A stretch of 64,000 bases of DNA from Varroa destructor (Eukaryota; Arthropoda; Arachnida; Mesostigmata; Varroidae), in NCBI RefSeq assembly GCF_002443255.2, contig NW_019211460.1, positions 26,394,882 through 26,458,881 of the forward strand, written 5' to 3'. Numbering within the stretch: position 1 is the stretch's first letter; every line of letters starts with the position of its first letter. A model generated the notes under the pieces. That model ran no database searches, had not been told where the DNA came from, and saw only the letters and a program-made list of their open reading frames with translations. The position numbers and the translations under genes are program-made. Below are positions 40,401-48,665 of the stretch, piece by piece.

Positions 40401-43400
40401 CAATGACCCGCCCGAAGAACAAGAATTACCCATACATACTTCTGTGAGTACAAATCCAGCTACGACTGAAACTGATACGATATCATTGCCATCATCACTC
40501 GCCCAAAAGGACGCTAGTCCTGCAAGACCCACTCCAGTCTTTGGTGCGCAGTCAACCTTTGGAACCACAGCTGCCGTTGAGTCAGGTGAGTGAAAGCAGC
40601 CCAATGACTCACACATAAGGTTATCCATCCTCATACACATTAAATTATCCAAATCTTTTAGCTACCTCACTTTTACTTTAGACCTCACTTTTCACAAGAA
40701 GCAGCATAAAATGCTAGATTACCACGGACATAAATTAAAAACTTGACCTTGTCGGATTTCTTTACGGGAATGGTTTTTTAGCTTGTTGTAGGTATATAGT
40801 AACTTTGTACGCCATCTAGTGGAAAAGTTCTACATTCCTTGTATCAGATTTAAATGTTACTCTATAATGTTATTGACTCTATCATGTTAATGGTGTGGAT
40901 TTGGCATATATTTTCTCAATTCAGTTGAGAAGGCAGTTGCAACTGAGATGCATAATGGTACGTGGCCTGCCTTGGCCAAAGACGCATGATTTTATTTCGG
41001 ATATATGTTTCAATAAGGCGGCGCTACCTCCCACTGTCACTGTAGTTACAGATAAACAACTGGTGAATAGGCGTCGTCCAGCGGGACACACGTTTAAGAG
41101 CCGCGTTGTCTAAACGATTTGATAGAACTAGCCAAAAAGTTTCGGGAGAATCGGCGTGTGCAGGGTTCAGTCGTCACAACTGGAGAATTGAACGAAATAG
41201 ACAACGGGACACAGTAGCACATTTATATAGTTGCACCATAAACAGTAAAACAAATACTATTAATTAATAATTGCGGGCTTTGTATTTTGTCATGCAAAAG
41301 ATCGTGCATGACGATCGCCTGAGTACTACTGTGTTTCGTGATTCTGCATCGTGATTTGCACGTTAACGAAAACAATTATGTCCTAAATTAGTTTGCAATG
41401 AATACATCGGGATAGCTAATTTCATGTGTGATCTGTATACCTTGGAAGTGTTGAGGTTTTCACTCGTTGATGTTGCACATCAGTGCTACGATCCGTTGTT
41501 TTTTTGAGATATGTGCATGTGACACTAAGCAGCGATTTTTTCCACCGCAATCTGCAGATTCTACTACCCAGAAGCCACCGGGTGGTGAAAACGGTGGTGG
41601 CGGATTTGTCTTTGGTTCGTCTACTGGCATGTCGTTCGCTTCACTGGCGCAAGTAAATCAGAACGTCGAGTTTAACTTCGCTACTACCGCAGATGCAGCG
41701 GCGCCTTGGACAGGTACAGTGGCAGAGTAATTTCTAATTATTGTAACTACACTGCTTTTGCTTTCATGGAATATCCATTTTCATAACAAAAATTAATTAA
41801 AATGCCTTTTAGAATGAGCAGTTTAATCAGAATGTTTTAAAAAAGCAAACTGCTTTTTGCGAGATGACTCTACACGTCTGTATCACAACTACTTGAGTTA
41901 ACTTTAATGGTTTAGAATTTCCCCAACATCTATGATAGTTACGAAGATGATTCTGATCGCGTGTTCCACGAATTCTTATGCACCCTTGTTGCATTGCATG
42001 ATTATCATGCGCGAACAGACTGAAGTCTACTCTCTACTCAGTGATTACTTCCGTTCTTCTCAGTGCCTACTTGTGTTCTTCAATTTCTTATCCTGTGCAG
42101 ACCCCCAAAACCAACGCTCATTCTTCACGGCTTTCACAAAGAAGGCTAATGCTACCGCGGACGGAACAAATACGAGCGAAACCGGCGCAGGAGAAGAGGG
42201 CGACACCGGTGAAGAAGTTGAGGCCGCGGTCGATGTCCACTTTGAGCCTGTGATCCCGTTGCCAGAACTGGTCCCCGTGTATACAGGCGAAGAGGATGAC
42301 GAACTGCTTTACGCGCAAAGGGCCAAACTTTACGTGTACCATCCCGACACATCGGAATGGAAGGAGCGCGCCCTGGGGGAAGCAAAAATCTTGCGATGCA
42401 GTGATGGCCGAGCGCGCATCGTTGTTCGTAGAGACATGGTTAGTAAATAATCTGTATATGGTAATATCATGATATATCATATTGTAACACACCGGCAAAA
42501 ATAGAGGCTCACGTTTCGTAATAGCTAAAGTAGCAACTATTTTTATTGTAAATGTGCTTACTAGAAATAACCTATTGTGTGTTGCTTCGGATCAACTTTA
42601 CAGGTCCATAAGGTGGCTTGCAATCACTACATTACCAGTAATATGGAGCTGAGGCCGATGGCGACCTCAAATAGCTCGTTGACCTGGTGCGCGATTGATT
42701 TCGCCGACGGTGAGCCGACACCAGCAACGTTCGCTATCCGAGTTAAGGGCGCTGATCGTCTCGACGAATTCAGACGGATTTTTACCGAGGAGGTTGAACG
42801 GAGCAAGCAGAGGAGCGCTGATGAAGGTGCGCATTGAGATGTGGTTCATGTCCCTCCTGAAATGGGTGCTAGTTTTGGACAACGAAAAAGAAAACCGGTT
42901 GAACAAGAGGCACAAATAAATGAACGCATAAATGAGTGAAAGCGACCTAAGGGAACAGACAAGGGCAAAATCCGGATTGTGCTAGATAAAAGAAAAAAAT
43001 AGATCCTCTTACAGAGAAATGCTCTCTCTATACCTTTATACAAAATAACGAAACAAAAACAAGCAAACATGCAGGGTAAACTGGTTGACTCAAAAAATGA
43101 TCGCGTCGACAAATTGGATCCGGTTTTGTCGAACACTTGTTGTATTTCAGCCACCCAAAGCACACGTGGGGATAACTATTTTATAAATCAATGTGCGTAC
43201 TGATCACAAACACAGCGGGCCGGAAAGAGTAAAGGCCAAATAAGTGAATATTTGTACAATAAACAGGAAAACACAGGCATACACAAACGTCACGTAAAGT
43301 GGATACAGGAAAACCGCTGAATAGTGGGCACCCGCTGAGTAAGACTGTAAACATAGGTTGTTTTTTTTTTACTGCTGCCCTTTTGCCTGGGGTCGTGGTT

Positions 43401-46298
43401 CATGGCCAAACAAGTAACTCCTGGCGCATGTTACGGCAATGGGGAAAGAGTTAGTTTTTTAATCACGACATTTTGATAGCTGCCTCATGTAGCCCGTTCA
43501 CCCTCCTTCTTCGACAATTTTTCCAATGTTTACCGATGCGACGCAGACAAGCGTATAATTTTGTTGGCAGCCAAAATTGACTGTTATGAAGAAGGCTATG
43601 CTGTAAAATAAACCTCAGTTATGATTCTTAAAGGGACTGAACTGCTGATAAGTAAAATAATTGTTAGTCCATCCTTAATTACCAAGGCGATAATTCCTAA
43701 TGTAAAAATTTGTCGGCCATTGTAAAGTTACTATTGTGCTTTTTGTCGTAAACGTGATTTTTTCATCGACTTACTAGCTGTGTGCAAGCGACCCATAACG
43801 GTACAGTATTGGGTCTTGGCGGCGGAATCTCTGGCGACCAGGTTATGTTCCTCGTCTTAAAGAGAAATTGTGTATTAGCAGTAAACGAAAAGAATATTGT
43901 GCTTTATCTAACAGCTCAACTGCTTCTGTCCACTTCACCTCGGACTGCAACAAGCTTTCTTTGTTTATAACATCGCTCATCCTTGCTTGTTTAAGCATAT
44001 CATGTGTATGCTATGTGGCGGGACGTATAACAGTCAGGTCGTGTCAAGGGGTAAGGTCGACTTCGGCTAACAGGTTGAAGTTAGTAGTCGACGAAATTGT
44101 TAGTAAAGCTTGAAGAAAATCGACCCCTTACTACCCAAAGTACTCCATTTTTTCTGCAAAGCATAATAGCTTTGGGTGTAGTTGTTGCTTTCTCCTTATG
44201 TTGTTTCTGTTGGCCGAAAACATTATGATTTCAGCATCTGCGGAGACGAAAAAACCTAAACACAGGTTACAGCAGTATTTACAACAGAAGAAAATTTAGG
44301 AGGGAACGACTAAGGCGCGATTAATTTCATTGATTTACTCATCGTATAAGGGCTTTACAGTAAGTTGGATCTTGATGTGCAAATCGCTGCCGATTTCGGA
44401 ATAATCTTTGTACGAGACAAACTAGCAAGGTCTTTCGGCGCACTTATTTGAGGCGCGTCGAATGTTTGCCGGACGAGGGGAAATGCAAAGGAATATACTG
44501 GACGCAGGGAGTGAATGTGTGAATGAATTGAATTGTCAGGCGGACCGATTGATTAAAACCGCTGATCTAGATTTTACATAAATACGGTTGTAAACACATA
44601 GATACATATGCATTAGCGGGCACCCCCCGCACACGCGAATAGAAGTAAAAATTGGTCGGAGACGAGTTAATAATAAAAATAAAAACAATAATCATGTAAG
44701 TATAGCAACGGGAAACGAATATTATATTGATAATTGGAAACCTGGTGTCTGCTGGAGGATCGTTCCAAGAATGCGTTAATAAATTCGTAGTTGTTTAATT
44801 ACAGCCTGTATTACGTTTGTACTTATTTTACTGATGACAAAAATGGTTTTCAAAGCAATCGAGTCATAAGGACAAATCTAAATAAAAACAGAGGTTTTAA
44901 TAGTAGGTCTTAAAAGATAGAAATATATGGATATAGATCACCCACGTGTAATGGCTTTAGTTCTTGGGACGGTCTATGGCGGTTAATATGTCAATGAAAC
45001 GCACCCATATTAGGTTGCATTCCATATTTATTGTGCTTGACATTGTTCAGAGTTGCAAGAAACATCGTAAGGTTATCGACAGCGTCTCTACTGAGCAGCT
45101 TTTTTCCAAATGCCGATAAGCCGCCTGTGTACAACTGACCGTCCCTGCATCCAGTTTTCAGTTATTCAGAGACGAAATCTCCATACGCTCTTCAAATTGC
45201 TTCAAAAAAAATCAACTCTTCAAATTCCTTCAAATTTTAAGTCAAACGCTTTATCTGTCAAGAAATTTGCATGTGAGAATTCCAAGTGCAACGAAGTCCG
45301 GTTCTATGTAATGGCCAGCAAAATTACTCTAAACGAATGCTATTTGTGGTTGATATTATTGTGCGTTCGGTTGTTGCAGTGAACTCTGGGGCCCGTGCGT
45401 CGGAGAAATCACCGAGCGGTGCTGATACTTTGCTCCGAGGTGGTGAAGCAGGTGAGGTGGCTAGCGGAGATGCTGACAGTGATAGCATACTGTATGAGGC
45501 AAAAGTACTTCTGTTTGAGGAGATCCCGCTTGGAGCTGCATCTTGGAAACCTGTCACAGACGACAAGTGCATTTTGCGGGTCATCTACGATGACGACATC
45601 TTTGCGCAAGTGATTTTGCTCATCGATGAGCCAAGTGGAAATACACTGGCGGAAACGGTGATCGCCGTGCAGACGTCGCTGCGAGAAGATGGTTCGTACT
45701 TTTTAAAAGAGCTTATGCATGTGATACGACGATGTACCACCTACTAACTGTATATTATGCGGACGACCACTGAAATCGTCAAGTGATTTTGAACTTGTTG
45801 ATTTACACGACATAGGGAGAACAATTTTTTTTTTAGTACATTTGTCAAACGTAATCACGAGGAACCCGATCATTCTGATAGTAACGCGCCAATGAAGTAG
45901 GATCATTGAAGCAAAATACTTTTTTATAAAGTGCCCGTATTTTTTTAAAGTATTCAATTCATTGTGTCATTTGCGTACATTGCAAGGTTATTATTGAAAA
46001 TAATCGAAGCACGATGCGTTTATCAAATAAGTCCATAATTAAAGAGCTCTAGGTATATACAGCTTATTTTTTTATTACTGTACTTCATGTGATTATTGCA
46101 GGGGTGCATGGCATCTGGATGGCCCAGGATACTTCTCAAAAACCGCCCGTGAGGCGACGTTTTCGGGCCACTTTCAGCTCGAAAGCTGCACTCTCAGAAT
46201 TTGCTAGCATATTTGCTGAAGGCAAAGAGAGCGCAGTCGAGTGTGGCGTAGTTGAAACAGATGACCCAATGCCAATTCGATCTGGCAGAATACAGTGA
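28332..46298 (+). CDS. RanBP2: RanBP2/Nup358 nucleoporin, complete gene model of 15 exons
   Basis: Exons: 28332-28400, 30444-30625, 30928-31111, 31346-31537, 31720-32955, 33308-33523, 33801-34104, 36014-36180, 36655-37293, 37573-40585, 41558-41713, 42101-42438, 42604-42826, 45380-45691, 46102-46298. All junctions are GT-AG and every phase agrees, giving 2475 codons plus TGA. Approximate residues: helical/TPR region 1-800; coiled coil 795-885; FG repeats from about 1140; RanBD1 1379-1505; one zinc finger near 1548-1575; more FG; RanBD2 1752-1880; IR-like motif 1962-2006; RanBD3 2165-2285; degenerate RanBD4 2344-2460. The family forms the cytoplasmic filaments of the nuclear pore, binds Ran-GTP and, in vertebrates, acts with SUMO-RanGAP/Ubc9. 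Vertebrate RanBP2 has about eight zinc fingers and a cyclophilin end; neither is seen here. The ATG at 28332 is chosen because the following sequence matches the vertebrate N-terminal helix and joins in phase. Confidence 0.92.
28401..30443. other. RanBP2 intron 1, about 2.0 kb
   Basis: AT-rich, no gene. It contains the perfect palindrome at 29144-29169. Confidence 0.6.
29144..29169. repeat. Perfect 12-bp inverted repeat with 2-bp spacer
   Basis: Arms ATATACTCGTTA and TAACGAGTATAT flank AC. A further direct copy of the left arm (ATATACTCGTTA) lies about 20 bp upstream, so three copies of the motif occur within about 50 bp. Confidence 0.9.
30444..30625 (+). CDS. RanBP2: RanBP2 exon 2, first TPR helices
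   Basis: The acceptor is cttccag and the donor AC|gttagt; phase 0 in, two bases out. KVLRYLRVAQQYIAIQELGEA and EAHKVLGDLYLKQNKYYNAYEE are a TPR pair matching the vertebrate AKKYI...DPKAHRFLGLLYE segment. Confidence 0.87.
30928..31111 (+). CDS. RanBP2: RanBP2 exon 3, TPR region
   Basis: The acceptor is cgccag and the donor CAG|gtaggt. The first base completes a Thr codon. SPEILAAICASAAKISLD and RRDWLKRAEKVNLPASD match the vertebrate stretch ending YWLERAAKLFPGSP. Confidence 0.85.
31346..31537 (+). CDS. RanBP2: RanBP2 exon 4
   Basis: The acceptor is tgacag and the donor TCC|gtatgt, giving 64 codons in phase 0. DMEDVLKEQATLYPQDAESQ and FYSEARRYEDCVQVILRVEG are TPR-like, matching the vertebrate QSELYVRPDDVHVNIRLVEVY segment in order. 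Confidence 0.85.
31720..32955 (+). CDS. RanBP2: RanBP2 exon 5, helical N-terminal region
   Basis: The acceptor is tttttacag and the donor AAA|gtgagc, giving 412 codons in phase 0. It covers most of the alpha-helical region after the TPRs, the part that anchors the protein at the pore in vertebrates. It includes the SLEHLAWFLVSGADI segment, which parallels the vertebrate SLQHLTWLGLQW. Confidence 0.9.
33308..33523 (+). CDS. RanBP2: RanBP2 exon 6
   Basis: The acceptor is ttccgtag and the donor GAG|gtcagt, giving 72 codons in phase 0. Helical sequence (EARIEIGKFLFFSGELENAI) is equivalent to the vertebrate DAHITFAILDAVNGNIEDAV repeat. The intron before it (352 bp) holds nothing else. Confidence 0.87.
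33801..34104 (+). CDS. RanBP2: RanBP2 exon 7
   Basis: The acceptor is taattttcag and the donor GAG|gtgagt, giving 101 codons plus one base. HPYGYLYYARAVRKLSRQ is the last helical repeat; a Gly/Asn-rich linker follows. Confidence 0.86.
34105..36013. other. RanBP2 intron 7, about 1.9 kb
   Basis: No supported gene or extra exon. The flanking exons join in phase without one. Confidence 0.6.
36014..36180 (+). CDS. RanBP2: RanBP2 exon 8, coiled coil
   Basis: The acceptor is atttcag and the donor AAG|gtacat. It completes a Val codon, then VESIIKEQ-type heptads: DSAQRSAKMAFELAELKAMQ. Coiled coils at this position also occur in vertebrate RanBP2 (LKMICQQVEAIKKEM). Confidence 0.82.
36655..37293 (+). 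CDS. RanBP2: RanBP2 exon 9, coiled coil then Gln/Ser/Gly-rich linker
   Basis: The acceptor is ggtcacag and the donor TTT|gtaagt, giving 213 codons in phase 0. It continues the coiled coil (LSQTVSELKVKVSQLGQQI), then a Gln-rich run and a Ser/Gly/Thr-rich disordered linker. FEKRTGQTNFIP near the end resembles the vertebrate IEFGKTNFVQP motif. The introns on either side (474 and 279 bp) hold nothing further. Confidence 0.87.
37573..40585 (+). CDS. RanBP2: RanBP2 exon 10, FG repeats, RanBD1, zinc finger, RanBD2, IR-like motif
   Basis: One 3013-bp exon, with acceptor gttgcag and donor CAG|gtgagt. FG and FxFG motifs (FAGFTFGVP, FSFGI, FKFGL, GFSFGG) lie between domains. RanBD1 (about 38520-38900) has ERAKLYRF...EWKERGLGDLKILRH...RREQVFKLCANH. 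The zinc finger (39025-39105) has the RanBP2-type W-x-C-x2-C-x10-C-x2-C spacing with SWECTTCYVPN. RanBD2 (about 39637-40020) has HRAKLYRF...EWKERGTGDFKLL...RRDQVFKVCLNH. The IR-like segment (about 40267-40400) reads EVIFVKEE...ARQLMLPDNFFLYET, like the SUMO-E3 repeat of vertebrates, followed by a Cys cluster. Confidence 0.93.
40586..41557. other. RanBP2 intron 10, about 1 kb
   Basis: No gene or exon supported; the splice phases on both sides agree. Confidence 0.6.
41558..41713 (+). CDS. RanBP2: RanBP2 exon 11, FG segment before RanBD3
   Basis: The acceptor is atctgcag and the donor CAG|gtacag; phases 1 in, 1 out. GGGFVFGSSTGMSFASLAQ and VEFNFATT match the vertebrate segment SFGFGSSTGLSFADLAS that precedes the last RanBD, which fixes the alignment with the family. 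The following 387-bp intron holds nothing else. Confidence 0.88.
42101..42438 (+). CDS. RanBP2: RanBP2 exon 12, first half of RanBD3
   Basis: The acceptor is cctgtgcag and the donor ATG|gttagt. An acidic linker leads into VHFEPVIPLPELVPVYTGEE, then QRAKLYVYHPDTSEWKERAL and RIVVRRDM. The key basic and Trp-Lys-Glu-Arg residues of a Ran-binding domain are present. Confidence 0.9.
42604..42826 (+). CDS. RanBP2: RanBP2 exon 13, second half of RanBD3
   Basis: The acceptor is tttacag and the donor AAG|gtgcgc. VHKVACNHYITSNMELRPM and WCAIDFADGEPTPATFAIRV complete the domain, which is split by a 165-bp intron inside the RRDxVxKVCxNH motif. Confidence 0.9.
42827..45379. other. RanBP2 intron 13, about 2.55 kb
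   Basis: No exon fits the phase required (1 to 1). An open segment at 43778-43839 was tested and rejected. Otherwise AT-rich non-coding. Confidence 0.5.
45380..45691 (+). CDS. RanBP2: RanBP2 exon 14, degenerate RanBD4
   Basis: The acceptor is gttgttgcag and the donor ATG|gttcgt; phases agree on both sides. After a Gly/Ala/Asp linker, SILYEAKVLLFEE...SWKPVTDDKCILRVIYDDD follows the beta-strand pattern of a RanBD, but the KERG loop and the RRDQVFKVCxNH motif are gone. Confidence 0.78.
46102..46298 (+). CDS. RanBP2: RanBP2 exon 15, end of degenerate RanBD4 and stop
   Basis: The acceptor is attattgcag. VHGIWMAQDTSQ and RRRFRATFSSKAALSEFASIF fit the last strand and the C-terminal helix of a RanBD (vertebrate AIRFKTPEEAALFKCKFEE). 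TGA at 46296-46298 ends the protein a few residues later, with no cyclophilin domain. Confidence 0.78.
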
Positions 46299-46973
46299 GA
46301 TGAAGCTAAGGTATCAGTGAGCGAGGGTGTCTGACGCAACATTATAACTATCCATCAAAGTCAACACGAAACAAACGATTCCTGCCGGAATCTGTTGGAC
46401 ACAACCGACAGACAATCATGTAGCCTTCTATGTGAACTAAAATCTGAATAACGTGCGCCGCTTTCAAATGAGGTTTCCTTTACAATTAGTTATATTATCG
46501 TTCAGACACGTCTCGAGTATACACTATGTTCAGTGCATACCGATCAGAGAATTCAGTCAAATCATATTGCTGGACAAATAACCTAGGTAGTTTATGAAAT
46601 CGTATAATAAGGTCTCAGAAGAGGATTCTTTATTGGTTGATTTTTCAACCAATGGTAGTCAATTTGTATCTTCAAAAATAGCTACCTAACTTGTACCATG
46701 CATTCACATAAATGTCGATTAAACACAGATCTATGTGTGATAAGTACAATGACAGCTTGACTTGGAATGCACGTAGCAACTTGACAACGCTTACGTTGAA
46801 ACTGGAAACAAATGTTAATGAAGAGCTGCATGCTCAGATTATTCTTCCATTACTGAATTAATCAATGTTTGCAATTTTTAGAGCAACGAATTTGTCAATG
46901 AATATGAAATGCATTTAATAACCTGTACGAGTTTCGTAATTGTTCCTATGAAGTTGTGTGGCAACATATACTT

Positions 46974-46996
46974 GTTATTATTATTATTATTATTAT
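46974..46996. repeat. (TTA)n microsatellite
   Basis: About seven TTA units in the RanBP2 3' flank. Confidence 0.9.
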
Positions 46997-48395
46997 AGGG
47001 CTTAGTGGCGGTAACTATTACAAGCCTAGAGAGGCAGAAAATTTTGAAAGAACTGCACCTGTTTTAAGACCCGGCGCTGGGTACGCAGTATTATAACTGT
47101 TTATTTTTAAGAGAGCGGGTGGCCATGTTACGTATATCGTGTATATTCCTTGATACCTTTGATCTTTAACAAGGCTATTTCCATAATACGTTCTTATTAT
47201 AGAGGCTCTTCTCAGCATGAAATGTATGATTCAATAGGACTTTAGAGATTAGAGCGCACGTTAGGGTAAGGATCTATCTTCAAGTAATATATCTAATTCC
47301 CTGCTTGTATATTAGATATAATTATTAAATTAGTATTAGTAGATTTGTGATATTAATAATGACTTCCTTCAAGTCACAGAAGATGGGTTTTTCAATCTAA
47401 AACACGTAACTTCGTATGCGGCGGCTGCTAGCGACAGACGATGTAGAATAAGATACGCGGACAATAAAACATACATATTTACAGAGAGCCACATGCACGT
47501 CTACACAGTTAATGAAAGGAATTAAGATAAGTAAACTTTTCCGATATAGGGATTGAAACATCTCTGGTATTTTACATTCATAACGAATAAAGCAGTGAGT
47601 AGTTCATAATGCATGGATTATATAAGTATTTAATATTATTCTATTGCTTGAAATAAATGTTTGTAAATCGCAGCAAGAACGCGTGGATGTTTTCGAATCT
47701 AGGTAAAAGGCAGAAATGATGTTGGCATAACAGAGCCCGATTAAACACAGCGAATGTTAGCACAAATGGCATCAATAAATAATAGTTTACTGAGACACAA
47801 TGTTTTTATTTCTCGTACATCTATACTGCTAATGTTCATTTTTTACTTCGCTTTTCAGTATTATACAAATAGTGTATAATATTTTTTAAAATAATAAAAT
47901 AAAAAAAATATATATAGAATTTTTGAAAAACCTCGATTGAATAACAAAATAACTCAGCGGCCTGAAATGTTTTATTGATTGCGTTGAATTTTCGTTAGCA
48001 TGTTTCCCTTTGTGAGAAAAATGATGAACTTGCTCATATCAAAACGCTATCTGAAATATATTTTCATATTACCGTTAGACCTAGCGCGCATGTAATATAT
48101 TGTGTAGTCTTACATAATGCAGGTTATTGGATTGAATTCGATTTTTTTCATGGACAATGTCTGGTGAATTATGCCAGTGTACTTTGCGTTGTTTCGAATC
48201 CTTTTGTGCATAATCAAATAGAGCTCGACACACAAATAAACAAAAAAATTGTGTCCTCCAACGTCATGTATGCATAACACGAATAATGAACACTGTCAAA
48301 AGGTTGAGCACATCGTTTTAAACCATAGACTTAATTATAATGAAAATATGGCAAAATTTAAAAAAAAGCATCATTTGTTTGGTGCGTATACGTGT

Positions 48396-48401
48396 TTTAT
48401 T
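48396..48401 (-). terminator. Possible polyadenylation signal of the bisphosphatase gene
   Basis: AATAAA on the - strand, about 130 bp after the stop codon. Position is plausible; the motif alone is weak evidence in AT-rich DNA. Confidence 0.3.
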
Positions 48402-48530
48402 GGTGAAATAAACAAATGTAAGAAAGCGTTGCATTAATCTATTCTTCATTGTGTACGTCTTATATTGTGCTTCCACATTCTTTTAGACTATATTTGTTAT
48501 AACCACGGTAGGTTTGTTTTAATAAAGCAT

Positions 48531-48665
48531 TTAATTGTTGTTATCCAATTTCTTGTATTTTTCGAGCAGCTCATCGACGTCCTCAGGCGACCCAAGGAAG
48601 ATCGGCTGGCGACAATGCAAGCTGGTCGGCACAACATCCAAGATTGGAATTTTTCCATTGGAAGC
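48531..48665 (-). CDS. FBP1: Fructose-1,6-bisphosphatase exon 7, stop
   Basis: The - strand acceptor is aaatttcag. There are 44 codons then [23 protein letters not shown], then [19 protein letters not shown]. This is the family C-terminus. Confidence 0.94.
   Translation of the reverse strand, partial: ASNGKIPILDVVPTSLHCRQPIFLGSPEDVDELLEKYKKLDNNN

Larger units (their letters stand above)
46299..48530. other. Tail-to-tail intergenic region between RanBP2 and the bisphosphatase gene
   Basis: About 2.2 kb, AT-rich. It must contain both 3' untranslated regions. It includes a (TTA)n run at 46974-46996 and AATAAA at 47463-47468 on the + strand, too far away to assign with confidence. No gene is supported. 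Confidence 0.5.

Noticed and set aside
37656..40652. Long - strand open frames opposite RanBP2 exon 10
   Set aside because: Shadows of the + strand FG/RanBD coding sequence in another frame.
43778..43839. Exon-like segment in RanBP2 intron 13 with THNGTVLGLGGGISGDQ in one frame
   Set aside because: The acceptor and donor do not give the phase (1 in, 1 out) needed between exons 13 and 14, which already join correctly without it.
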